Positions 1-11,735 of a DNA stretch of 64,000 bases are shown piece after piece. A model generated the notes under the pieces. That model saw only the letters and a program-made list of their open reading frames with translations. It was not told the origin of the DNA and made no database searches. Every line of letters starts with the position of its first letter. The stretch's first letter is position 1. This DNA comes from Diaporthe sp. PMI_573. Taxonomy: Eukaryota; Ascomycota; Sordariomycetes; Diaporthales; Diaporthaceae. The position numbers and the translations under genes are program-made. The stretch covers positions 372,001-436,000 of the forward strand of contig JAJTUP010000009.1 of the NCBI GenBank assembly GCA_021399435.1, read 5' to 3'.

Positions 1-200
1 CCGAGCAGATATAGGCATACTGCCTGCCATCGGTATCTTCGGCCGGGTCGAATATTTACATGGCATTGAGCGAGCCAACAAAACTCTTCCTCCAACCTCG
101 CACTAATGTCTGTGTGCCCTTTTTCACAGCTCCTTTCACTCGGCTTTGTTTGCATCCTTCCTGTGGGCTATACGTTGCCACATTCCCTGACAATATATCA
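1..200. other. window edge, no gene seen
   Basis: This stretch lies downstream of the kinase-like gene on the minus strand. The short plus-strand frame starting at 60 has no recognisable domain. I see nothing to annotate; any neighbouring gene lies outside the window. Confidence 0.5.
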
Positions 201-2603
201 TCACACAGGCCTCGCCCTCCTGTAGTCCCAGAATGGATCTATATCGTTAAGATCCCGAGTGTCCGGGGGCGGTCTTGGACGCGGCGGTTCACGAAAGAAC
301 GTATTTGTCCAGTACTGTGGGATATTTTGGTTAGCCGGTATGGCTAGCAGCTGCGTGATAATTGTTTGTATATCATCCAGTGTAGGACGATGTTCTTGCT
401 TCGCCATGAGACATCCCGCTATGAGGTTCAGCAGACTTTGTGAGTACATGGTGGCCCACGGCTCGGCAGGGTCGAGTAGTGACCACCCATATGTCCAGCG
501 CTCTTGATCCGGCGTCACGTTTCCCGGCTCGGCGCTTGTCATCCTTCCTGCGTAGGGCGGGAAGTCGGGGTCCATCAATGTCATGCAGACTTTTATCATC
601 TAGGCCGTACGATGTCAGCCCTGCGAAAGAGTCGCAAAAACAGTAAAATATGATAGTAGGGCATACCATTCCCATGTGCCACACATTGGACGCAGAAGAA
701 TATCTCGCAGGACCCGATGTGATCGGCGGAGGTGGTGCCCAAGGCTGCATCCAAGGGGGGAACCAGTACAACATCGGAAATGTATCATCAGAAGGGTCAT
801 CCCAGCGAGGTACCAGGTTCCAATCCTTGCCAAATTGTTCCTACGAATCCGTCTCACTGTTAGCAATAAGGCCCTGGAAGCAGTCTCGGTGCTTGCCTCA
901 CCGGAAGTGAGTTCATCCATTTGCCCTCGTGTCTTGTGTTCCATCTATCGACACGGCGACTGATGTCGGCAACTGTTGTTGGCTGCCCCAACCCCGGTGG
1001 CCCTAGTGCTGGGTCGCGTGCGGGTTGCCAGTGCCAAGCTTCGTTACGGGCGAATCCAAAGTCCCCAACCTGGATAACCTCTTGTTAGAATCCTCCAGAT
1101 ATCTCTGCCTTCCGCACTGGCGGCTGAGAGGACTGGAGATGTGGCTTGCCTGTAAACGTGGAATTCTTGTATGGCCTGGAACGAGAGGCGCGGGTAGATT
1201 CGGTGGATCGTAGCCGTAGAGGAAGACTAGAGACGTGTCAGTGGATGACGCATGCACGCATATCAGATGATACAATAAGATTTCAGTACGAGGCGGTCGT
1301 AATACCATTTGTTGGATCCTATAATAAGACAGGTTAGCTTCTTCTAGAAACTACTAGTATAGCAGAGATTCTGAGTTAAAAAATGCGTCCGAGACTATAC
1401 GCTCTATTCCAGGTGCTCACCGCGCGAGCTACGATGGGCCCACCCCCTCCTTGCTTTTTTGCTGTATGAAATTTCAAATAACAAGACTGTGTTGTATCTG
1501 TCGGTGCGAAAATAGAAAGAAAGGTCGACTTACAAGGTCCATATGTACTAGACCCTCACGTCCTGGGTTGCCGGCGGTAATCGTTTCAGGGAGGTAACCT
1601 CCTTGCGCGTTTACAGGAAGTTGTAGAAGGGCCGCGTTCTGCATTGGGGGTTCCTCCATCGCCATGCAAGCCTTCACCAAACAGTCAAAGAAGAGCCAGA
1701 GGACTGGTTCTGGGAAATATCTCTCCCTTCTGTTGGGCAAATCCCGGGCTGCTCTCCGAAGGTGAGCCTCCAAGTTGCCAAACTTGCAGTGTTCCATCAG
1801 GAAGTAGCTGTACCCGTCTTGCCCATCAACCCGATCGGCCATATCTGCCACAGCCTGGGCTCTACGAACAGACCTCCTATTACCAGCATTTGCATTCCTG
1901 GGATGATGTCTCGTGTAGAAGCGCTGTACTATGTGCGGTGCACGTCCGAGTTGCTGACGGGCAACATTTTCATCAACATCTGAGGCTAAGCTGACTCCAG
2001 ATATTTACTCACAGATATGACTTGTCTCTCTTTGTCGATATATGCTGTGTTCAAGATGACTTGCGGCACAGGCTGGTCAATACGCAGCCACTGGGAGGAC
2101 ATCTTCATGACCACCATATGCTCTTGACCAGGACCTGGCGAATACTTCCACAGCGACGCAACACCTTCGCTTCCCCATCCAAGGCATTTGAAATAGCGGA
2201 AGCATGACCGCATCACGCTGTACGCGCTCGTGTACTCCTGAGTCACCGCCTTGCGAGCTTCTCGAACCAATGGCGCGCCCGGCGGCGGAGGCCGTAGGGT
2301 CCTAAAGGGGACCCGACCGGGGATGGCAAACCCGCGCAGCCGATCCCTCTCGGCCGCCGTGAATTGATATTCACCTGGTACTGGAAACGGGGCTGGTGGT
2401 GCAAGAGCCTGTGTTCGAGCAAGAATGTCATTCCAGCGGTAGGTTAATGCTGGATCTCCCCTCAGCCAACCGTCCCGAATTTCCCATTCCTTCAAATGGT
2501 GATCTGGTAAACCGTTCCTATACCAGTGGAACTTGTGCGAACAAAAGCCCTGCTGTTCTTCGAGGTATGTGGACCAGGCTGCTACTGTATTGGCAGCCGC
2601 CAT
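201..2603 (-). CDS. divergent protein kinase-like protein, seven exons
   Basis: Predicted eukaryotic-type protein kinase of 613 aa. Exons by hand (minus): 2603-2013, 1953-1534, 1318-1306, 1226-1150, 1069-902, 840-667, 599-201; all phases agree and the sum is a multiple of three. The ATG at 2603 is the first in frame. Visible motifs in order: glycine-rich loop LGWGSEGVASLW, lysine strand VVMKM, catalytic loop HMDLDPTN (in place of HRDLKxxN), GDFGFAR, then SNVWHMGM where DxWxxG is expected, and HRPTLDDI near the C-terminus. The N-terminal ~125 residues have no recognised domain. The HRD arginine and the subdomain-IX aspartate are replaced, so activity is uncertain. The 80-nt intron 1149-1070 appears to be of GC-AG type and exon 3 is only 13 nt. 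Substrate unknown. It is followed upstream by a same-strand STAND-like gene only 265 bp away. Confidence 0.75.
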
Positions 2604-2868
2604 TTTGTCGACTGACGTTGTACTTAAGCCACACCAGTCGCAATACCGAATATTGCAGTGGGAGCGGAAACCAATCGCTGACTGTAGGAGTCAATTGGCA
2701 GTTTGAGCCGTATTGGTTAAGAAGTAGCTTATGTACACATGTAGCTGGTTGACAAAGACAACGCGAGAGAATTTTCCGTTTCCGGTCCACCTAGATCCTT
2801 TGCGTTTGCGCAGCAGTTCCGCCGAAGCGCCGCTGAACGTCGCCGTCAAATTGTTGCCGTCCAGTGTG

Positions 2869-5376
2869 TCAATCGGAGTGCTCCCCGGTCTCCGCAATAT
2901 GCATCCATCTTTCTCGGGTTTGCTGACGAGGGACGAGTTGGCTGCTTAAAGTGTTGAACATGAGGCTTCAAAGAGCTCACCTGTTCGCTGGCCCAGTATC
3001 GACCTGCAGCCATCGCTAGGCCATGACGTGCGGCCCGACGTCCAAGATCGCTGCTATTGCCCAGATTCAAGTTTGCTCCCAGCGATAGGATGCAGCGGTT
3101 CCATGACCCTCGACTTGATTAACTTGGAGCAGCCGAATCCGCTCGACTTTGATCTCCAAAGCTGAGACTACGTGTCTTACCACTTAGCTTGCTGCTCTCT
3201 GACGTCCAGGACAATGCCGGGATCTAATTCCAACTCGTCCTCGCAACCCTTCCAACCATGCCAGTTGATTACAACCAATATCTTAACTATTGCGCGAGCT
3301 TTGGAGACCATTTTGCTCAAAGTCTGGAGCAAAGTCTTGCGATTGTCAATCTCTTGATCCCCAGCTGGCCGTGCCCGGCAGAAGTCCAGCCTGTCGATGA
3401 CAATGTCAACCGTTTCCGTACTCTCGAACATACCGATCACGCGTACAGCAATGTCTTGTAGGGCCATTGTTCGCTTGGTCTTGGTCTCTTTCTTCCTCCG
3501 TGACCCCGTTGACACGGGCGATTCTGGTGGCTGCGACCATGATCTCGATGAAAATAACATTCGCGGTGAGCCCGGTGAGCCCGGTGAGCTTGGCACTGTT
3601 GACGATCGTCGCGACGTTGGCGAACTTGGAGCCGACGAGTTATCGGCATTGGCAGCATCCTGGGCTCGTTGCAAGAGCGTCTTCAACTCATCAAGCTCAC
3701 GACCTTCTCGCAATGCTCGCTTTCGTGTCTGTAGCAGCTGGAACAGGATGGCTGGTATCACGTCCTCGTACGTAATCCCTTCACCCCGAAGCACGAAGAA
3801 GGCATATGGATTGGTGTTAATCTCAGATTCGAGCTGAGTGATCCGGTCGACTGCAACAGGAGAAGTCCAGCAAAAGTCGCTATGGTAGAAGGACTCCTCA
3901 TTATGTCCGACAAGAAGTAGGACTGATGATTCTTTCGACTGAACCCAGGAACTGAAGTTCCCTTGAGGGTCAGCTTTGAACTGTTCTAGACTTTGTGGGT
4001 CGTGCAAAGTCTTCAGATGTATCCGCTGTTCTTCTTCTAAAAGGCGACTATATGTACGCAATTCGGCTTTCTGTTCTTGAATAGAGAAGTTGTCGCATCC
4101 GAGGAGTTGCTTGATCTTTCGAAGAATATCATGGTCGTGCCCCGCTTGCAAGCCTCCTCGTTCTTTTAGTTTTGGTTGTGTTTAGGGAATGTTGTGATAC
4201 ATACCAATAATCCGTCTTTCCAGTTCTGAAAATCATTTAGCAGATGTCATCAGTCGCGTAGGATCCAAAACGCTCACCGGAGACTTTCCTAGACTTCTCT
4301 TCGAGCAATTTGGTCAATCAGCATCCATCCCTAACACTTCGTCATGCAAGACCCACCGGTTATCTCCCTAGATTGCTCTTTGTACAAACATGTCATTAGC
4401 AGGCATCCCACCGAGTTGGTAAATTATGGGATCCAAACTCACCAGATATCTTGCTCAGCTGCTCTGTGAATAGTCAAGTCGATTAGCAGCCGCCCTTATC
4501 AATTCAGCACAGATCTTAAACCTCACCGGATATCTTGCTCAGCTGCTCTCGGTTTTCCTCCCTCAATTCTGGTCATATTCAACTCAGCTGACATGCTGTG
4601 GTGTGAGAAATGAGCGGTGTCATACTTTGGACCTCTTGCTTGACAATACTGAGATTCTTATCCATCAAAACTTCACAAATGTCTCTGATCTCAGCTACTA
4701 CTTGATGGGCTTTCGTGGACTTTTCATTCAATATTATTGGAGGTGCAAGGGATTGAGCCCATCTCACTGTACAGGGCCAATTCAGCATTGTTGAAGCAGA
4801 AGAGAAGCAAGAAGACTCACTATACCCACTCAGCTGATAGTATCTTATAGCCTCGATTGAGAATTCCATGAAAGCCTCATAGGCCTCCACTACCTTTTGC
4901 TGTAGTTGAGTGTCAACCTCGTCGCCGTCGTTGTGGATACACTTCTGCAGACTAATTCTTGGGAGTCTTTCTTTGATATGTGCCAAAGTCGTACTTATAC
5001 AAGTCTCGGTCTTAGTCTTGTTCTCAGACACCTGAGAAGATCTCAGCCACAAGCCCATCCATTAGTGATCACCAGACGCTATACTCACGGCAAACAGGAA
5101 AGAGATGGCACCGATAGCAAGACCGCCATACGGCGAGCTCAGGTGTTCGACAGTCTCGATTATCGGGTTGAAACCTCTCATGAATTCAGAAGCGGAACTC
5201 ATGACCTCCTGATAGCGTCTCGACCGGAGGCCACGCCCTTCCTGATGGTCACTCTCAAACTTTTCCGCTTTCTCATTAACAGCCGCCCAATACTCGTTGA
5301 ATTGCTGTGTACTGGTATGTCCTATTGCAGCCTTCTGTTGCTCCGAAAACTTGGAGCTCGCTTTGACTTTCGCCAT
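2869..5376 (-). CDS. DUF7708-like / degenerate STAND NTPase-like protein with heptad micro-exons
   Basis: Predicted 638-aa cytosolic protein. Exons (minus): 5376-5089, 5031-4821, 4766-4626, 4568-4527, 4463-4443, 4377-4357, 4298-4278, 4225-4205, 4144-3181, 3113-2981, 2922-2869; the sum is an exact multiple of three. The N-terminus (about residues 60-165: SFLFAV, then IKERLPRI, then EAIRYYQ) resembles the fungal DUF7708 region that precedes NACHT/STAND modules. A coiled coil follows, built from one 42-nt and four 21-nt exons. The C-terminal ~320 residues hold LLLVGHNEES where a P-loop would sit but no GKS/T, a Ser/Pro-rich linker, and a Walker B-like VDIVIDRLD. I infer an inactive or divergent STAND-type NTPase, possibly a signalling or allorecognition protein. 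The last two exons are the least certain. Confidence 0.7.
4205..4568 (-). repeat. tandem heptad micro-exon array
   Basis: Four consecutive 21-nt exons (4463-4443, 4377-4357, 4298-4278, 4225-4205) follow one 42-nt exon (4568-4527). All are flanked by phase-1 introns of 52-65 nt. Each 21-nt unit encodes seven residues: EQLSKIS, EQSREIT, EKSRKVS, ELERRII; the 42-nt exon encodes KLREENR plus EQLSKIS. The two EQLSKIS copies differ by one base. Introns 4442-4378 and 4277-4226 share TTTGGATCC after the donor and TGCTAA near the branch site, indicating duplication of exon-intron units of about 80 bp. Confidence 0.75.
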
Positions 5377-6680
5377 CAGACTAGCCTGCTCTTCTCCTAG
5401 CCTCCTGAAACGCCCCCTCCGGAATGTTGGTCAGCATGTAGTGTCCTCTTGCGGGCAACAAAGATTACAGTACACGTACTCTCTGTGTTGAAGACCCGGC
5501 ATGGTCTCTATGCGCTTTGCGGTATCCATGGGATGTCAAAGAGCGGCTATCGTGTTGACAGGGGTAATTCTGCGAACTTCAAGTTCTGCACACATACCCA
5601 AACTTCATGGGAACTTCGGGGAGTGCCGCCAAACGGAGCTTCTATTTATTAATAGAGGCCAACCCCTGAATCCACCTTGACTCCTGCTATAGAAGGCTTC
5701 TGACAATGATGCTACCATGTTCAATTCACCCCGAATCGCCAATACAAGTTGGTCTGGACCTACAAAATTACATGAGAGCAAACAGGCTAAGCTCCCGGAG
5801 CAGATATGTGCGGATACAATGTGACGACAGTTGATCGAATCAGAGACATTCCGCTCCCTCCTTCACAATTCCCCCTCATGCAGTCCATCAGTCATCGCCC
5901 TGACGGTCTGTGGCCTGTCAAAGTCTTGCGCAACCAACCTAACACGTCAACTAGTGCATCGCTCAGGGCCTTCACCGGCATATGCACAGCAGTCAAGGCA
6001 ACGATAAACACGAGCCGACATGAACTCGGTTGGCAAATGAACACACCACTTCTGACGCGCCAAGATCCCACACCAAACAGGATTGAGAATACCTTTCGCA
6101 TTTATTTTCTGTACTGTGTAGTCCGGGGCCTATCAAAACGCCCAGCGTTGCAGAAAATGCAACTGAATTGCATGACAGAATAGGAATCATACCACACAGA
6201 CGCCCCGCGGAGCCGTCCGTGCCTATGGCAAGGAATACTGACCCCTCATCGCAATTTCTTGCACCGCAGAATGAGGCTCTGCCTACGTCAATGGCTTGAT
6301 TCCCCTCTTATTGGTGACCTGCCAAGTCGCATGGATAGTTTCTCAGTAGGACGAAATGCAAATCTGGTTTGCGTAACACACATGAATGCTTGGAAGGGCA
6401 GGTGTCCTGGGATCGGCACAAATCGGGTCAGTGTATTTTCCTGCCGTGACACTAGGTCTGCATTTGGCCCCATGCAGATGTCCACAAGCAGGTGTTGATG
6501 TCCACAACCGGTCAACTTCTCCGTCAGAATATTGGGAGAGCTTGCCTAAGGCACCTACGGCTCCCGGCTAAGTCTCCTCACAAAGTGCCCTGTCCCGCAA
6601 GATTTATGCTCCAAAAATCTGCACATCCACTTCCTCTACCAGCCTCACTGAGTAGTTCATAGGGGCCTCAATTAGTCGCA
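5377..6680. other. intergenic region between divergent genes
   Basis: About 1.3 kb between the minus-strand STAND-like gene and the plus-strand AAA+ gene. Short frames exist on both strands but none has a motif or fungal codon character. It presumably carries both promoters; no convincing element was identified. Confidence 0.5.
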
Positions 6681-9624
6681 ATGTCGTCTCAAGATGGGTT
6701 AGAGACCAAGGAGGTCATAGTGAGTTCCTGAAACTTCCATGAAAGATATGTTTGGATCTAGTTTCAATTTCGCTGAATGGGGTGCAATCGCAGGAGCTCC
6801 GAGCCAAGCTTGCAAGTCTCGAAGAGAAGTACGAAGCATTGGCGAAGAGATTCGACGCTCTTTCAGGAACATTGTTTCAGAAGGTGGCCACTGAAGATAA
6901 GAAGACGCCTACCGAGACGACTACGACAGTTGCGGAACAAGAGGAGACCAGAAATGAAACAGTACGGATGCCTCCATTCCTCCTTGATAGCCAGATATAT
7001 GTAGTCGTGGGTGAAAACCTAACATTTAGCAGAACGGCAGCAATCCGACGACCGCGTCAGCCCACTTCGTGGTAAGTATTCTCTGCGTTGACTACTGCCC
7101 TTGGGTGAAAGCTTGCTCAAAAGACGATTTCAGCCGAACAAGACATCTGAAGAGTCGTCTAATCCCCGCGCTCGGATTCTGGTCAGCAAGGTCAACATGG
7201 ACACTGGAGAACGCACTGAGACCACGGCTCAAAAGTCGTCAGACTCGAAGACCGACAGTGAGAAGCATGCTTTCACGTTGCGCAAGTTTGTATATGGGAG
7301 GGTCGAAAGGCTTCCAAACTGCTCCATCATCGATATCCACGACATAAACCTCTGGGACCTGCTCAAATCGGAGCTGAGTTACTATCCGTACCATTACTTC
7401 CAAGGCCCACCTACATCAATTGACTCGCCGTTCGAGCCGCTGGTGCACAACTGGGACAATCTGCAAAAGCTCGCTGCCGAAGAAGTCAGCGATGAAAACG
7501 GCTCTCTAGCTCGTGCTGACCTGAAGTTACTCATGGACACCATCTTGGACGGGTCCGGAGACGAGAACCTCGATTCGTATTTCAAAACTCGGGAAGCGAC
7601 GAGGAAACAGGGCATTGTCACCCACAAAAATCTCTGGACTCTCTTCCCCCCAGGGACTCTGGTCTATGGAAAGCCCTTCCAAGGCCAGTCTGAGGTGTTC
7701 CTCGTGCAGGATAACAACTTTGTTTGGCCAACTAGCACTAGAGATCACTGGTCCCTCGCGTGTTGGGCTTACGATTGGAACAGCACCAAATTCTGCCGAA
7801 CCCCTTACAACATCGCGTTCGAACCATTCGAAGGCCAGAAGTCTATTGTGTCTTTACCATACTATCCGTTATGTTTTCACAAGGAGGAATCAGAGCTGAG
7901 ATCAGAGCTGATCACCCGCGGAAAAAGATACCGTAAGCTTTGCGAGTCAAGAGAAGGGTCTCAGATGTTTGCGTATAAGGGTGGTGCGATATTTGGGCGG
8001 AAGGGGTTCTCTATGCAAGCAATCGAGACTAATGTAAGTATCCAGGGTGAGGATCCATGATTTCTCTGCTAATCAGGTCTGAAGGACGACGACACCCGGT
8101 ATCATTCGGCATCTGGCTTCGTGGACTCATGGCTTAGAACATCCTTCCCCCCGCCCATGCTTGCAAACCAGATCGAAACCCCACTGAAAACCACCCAGGT
8201 AGGATAAGCCTCACTGTTTGCAGCCCCAAGATTACTAAATTAGCATCGCACCAGGTCGACGGTCGTGTCATGGTGGACTTTGCCTCCTACTTCAGCTACG
8301 GGCCGAGCCAAGGGGCTCAAATTGGGAACCTGCTGCCCAGCCTAGAAATCGACGAGTGTATCTGCGATGAATGCAAGCAGAACATTGCTCTGGCGAAGAT
8401 ATATAGAACGAGGTTTGACGAGGAAGAACTCCAGAGAGACGAATGGCACGATGAGCAGTACATCCTCTGCCCTCCGCGGGTCCTGGGCTACGTCTTGCAA
8501 GAGAAGCAGTGGGCGCAGTTACAAGTTGACTGTATCCATGGAATCCCAAAAAGTGACCCAAATGACGCATGGTATTCTCGGCTTCAACTTGCAGATGAGG
8601 GCGGGGACAGAGGCCGGAGAAGTGACACCAAGGAGTTGCTGTTAAATTTGGTCAAAAGCCACGCCGCGTCGAATACTACTGAGAACTCGGAATTGGAGGT
8701 TGACGACATCATCGCTGGGAAGGGGAAGGGACTGGTCATATTGCTCTACGGTATGGACCCAGAGAATGATGTGGGCGCCATCGATGCTGACAACCTTACC
8801 GCGCAGGGCCGCCCGGGGTAGGCAAGACATCGACAGCCGAGACGCTGGCTCTTGCGACGCGCAAGCCGCTATTTTCGATCAGCGTTGCGGACGTTGGCAC
8901 AATAGCCAAGAATGCCGAAGCTAATTTGCGCAAGATTTTCGACCTCGCATCATTATGGCAGGCCATCCTCCTTATGTGCGTATCCTTGCTCGGCTTTGAT
9001 GACATGGGCGGGAAAATGAGCCATTTTTACTGATGCATATCGTCTGATGCAGTGATGAGGCCGATGTTTTCCTAGAGAGTCGGCAAAGAGGGGCCGGAAG
9101 CTCGGTTGAAAGGAATGCACTGGTGTCTGGTCAGTCCGGCCAGTCCGGCCAGTCCGTCTCTGATACTGCGAGCGACAAGGCTAACAATCTCACGCTCAGT
9201 GTTCCTTCGTGTACTCGAATATTACCAAGGTATCCTGATTCTCACAACGAACCAAATCGCTCAATTTGATGTGGCCGTTCTATCCCGGATTCATATCGCC
9301 ATCGAATATACCAGCCTCAACCGGAGCCAGCAAGAAAGGATCTTCAATACATTCCTCGAGCCCCTTGATAAAAAGGGGCTGGTCGAGTCGTACGACGACA
9401 TCAAAGAGTGGCTGGAAGAGAGTGTTTACGACTCTCATAACCTTGATGGACGGCAGATACGGAATATCATCACCTCGGCTCTTGGCCTGGCCAGGTCGAA
9501 GGGCCATAACAAGCTGAAGAAGGTTCATCTCCAACCCATCTTCAAGAACACCAACATTTTCAAGCAGGCTTATATCAGGGAGTTTGAGAAGTATAAGACC
9601 GCGCAGAATTCTATGATCAAATGA
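6681..9624 (+). CDS. AAA+ ATPase with DUF7025-type N-terminal region
   Basis: Predicted 808-aa ATPase of the fungal DUF7025-AAA family. Exons: 6681-6719, 6794-6961, 7033-7071, 7134-8033, 8085-8198, 8255-8750, 8807-8975, 9053-9129, 9200-9624; the sum is a multiple of three. After a short coiled-coil segment (residues ~14-45) comes a DUF7025-like region (FVYGRVERLPNCSIIDIHD through VDGRVMVDFASYF), then the AAA+ core: Walker A GPPGVGKT, Walker B LLIDEADVFLESR, sensor 1 LTTNQI and arginine finger VLSRIH. All catalytic elements are intact. One intron (8751-8806) interrupts the codon just before Walker A. The family is common in filamentous ascomycetes; its substrate is unknown. It sits among NLR-like and HET-like genes. 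Confidence 0.88.
9130..9158 (+). repeat. 10-bp tandem repeat within an intron
   Basis: The intron 9130-9199 of the AAA+ gene begins with about three copies of a ten-base unit, agtccggcc plus a variable base, directly after the GTCAGT donor. It lies in non-coding sequence. Confidence 0.6.
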
Positions 9625-11735
9625 GATCATTCCTTATGTAGCTGCCCCTTTTGTCGTCGTCTTTCTTAGCCACATCACTTTCCTCTAGTTACCTTGAGAT
9701 TGATCTGGGTCTGCACTCATCCATCAAGCCCTGTCTCGTGTTTTTTTCTTACTAGTATCAAGTAGTTGGGAATCAAATATTTTGATTATGTTACTTGGAT
9801 ACAGTCAAAGCTTGTAGAAAGAGCTCCTTGAGGAAGCCACCTTAGCTGCACTAGAGGTGGAAGTGGGCAATTCGTCTGCGATGGAGTTAGGCTACTGGAC
9901 ATCGGCTTCGTTGATCCAGGCAGTCGAGATCGCGCTTTCGTGGTCGTCAGCTGGAAATACAACACCAGTTTGTATTTGTTTTATACGTTGCTCATGTGCT
10001 GTCAGACTAAGAAATTCAGATCATAATGAGGTCCCAGTATTCATCACCGTCCGAACCACATCGGTAGTGGTACGTGGTGCCAAAATCTGATCCTTCAAGC
10101 ACGCAATCTGCATGTTGGACCACGCCTTCAGCCGACACCCGCGCACGGAGCCGCCGACCAGCTGCTGCAGGCTGGCAGGCTGTGCAGGTTCTCGATACTA
10201 CAACAGTTGGTGTCGAGCTAGCGCTCGCACAACCGGCAAGACGGTCAATTCCTTGACGGACCGGAGGCGCCACGCGCATGGCGCATCTGCCTTGACGGAC
10301 CGGAGGCGCCACGCGCATGGCGCATCTGCCTTGACGTCACCGGGATCAGGCTGTTGAGTGGCTGTCGCAAAGCCAAAGGCCGTTGTCAGCTCTCCGGGTG
10401 GCGCCGGCGCCCTCTGGTCTTGTCCCTTGGCGTGGCTGCGCGTGGAGTGGTGGAGTGGTCAGCAACTGGCGTGGGCCCTCCACACTTGGCCCCATCTTCA
10501 ATCATGTTCCAGGATTCCTGTCAGGACCTGGTCAGTTGCGTCGAGGGCCAAGAGAATGGCTGCACGTTGTGCCCCTCGCTTCCGCGCTGGTCAAAAGCTT
10601 GACGGAGCTTGATCTGAGATGGGCCGCCCTTGGCTGTCTAATTGCCGCCTTGGTATTTCCTTTTGGTGACTAGATGAATTCTGAGTGCTGCAGCACAACG
10701 TCAGTCAACCCATGCCCAACATCGAATGGGAATTGTGACAGAATATGATGGATGAAATGATGCACTTGCAGGATGGGTTTTCAACGGCAACGGAGTGGGT
10801 CAGCAGAACCTTCGCCTGCACCTAACCGCACCGCGACGGGGCCGGGCGATGGACATTACATGGATGGCTTCTAGTCAGGGCCAGGGTCCTGCCGGTTCTC
10901 GTCCGTCTCCAGTCCAGCACCACGCTCCTTGCTGAACCATTGCGACAGAGCATTTGACGGTGGCGAGTGGGGTCGAACTTTAGCAAACTCCAGAGCGGGC
11001 CATGTACCTCGCCACCAACAATTGGTGCATGTATACTTGAGCCCGATTAGCATGGACACGCAGGTCCATCGCGGTCAGCAACAACCTGGGCGATTCGTCC
11101 TCGACCACGGAAAACCTCTCAATTACATGGGACAGAGGCGTATGTTTTGGGATCGCCTCGCACAAGCGTAGAACAAGCGTAGAAATTGGACACAATCTGA
11201 CCCCCATGACCCCCATATCCTTGCGCATCCTGCCCAGCCCGATGTTTTTTGTCGACAATACCATTGATTATTGACTGAAACTGATCGACCTCACTCGGCG
11301 CCCTCCCAGCGTCACATTGCCTCCTGCAGTTACCGTTACCAGATCCTTGGTGCCACCGCCCACTCCCACTCCCATACCCATGTCCATGTCCATGTCCATG
11401 CTCTCATCTCACCCCGTGCCGCTTCTCCTCCTCTCGGGCCTAATAAAATTTGGGTAAACCCGTAGGCTGCTCAACTGCCTTCGATTTGGCCTGCTTTCTC
11501 CTCGACTCGGCCGTCATCCTCCTCTTTACTCGTCCTCATCGATGACCTTGTCATCAAGATCTCCCATCTCTCCACATACGCCAGATACGACGTCCTCTGG
11601 CCCAGACCATCTGGACTCGGTCTGACTCGCTTCTGCCCTCCCACCCAGAAGCGGATAACAGCATCGGCTGCGCACACATCCCCAGGACGCTCGTATCACC
11701 GCTAGCCAGTCCCGCTTACTAAACGGACCACCACC
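9625..11735. other. 2.1-kb intergenic region with minisatellite
   Basis: No gene is supported between the AAA+ ATPase and the amino-acid transporter. Contents noted: a 39-bp minisatellite (10251-10336), a CATGTC hexamer run near 11380-11400, and a pyrimidine-rich leader (11400-11700) just before the transporter ATG, typical of fungal promoters. The frames at 10354-10673 have no recognisable motif. Confidence 0.5.
10251..10336 (+). repeat. 39-bp minisatellite, two full copies plus 8 nt
   Basis: Copies at 10251-10289 and 10290-10328 are identical and begin ccttgacggaccggaggc; a third copy breaks off after 8 nt (10329-10336). The unit length is a multiple of three, so frames are preserved, but no coding gene is evident here. 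Confidence 0.9.
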
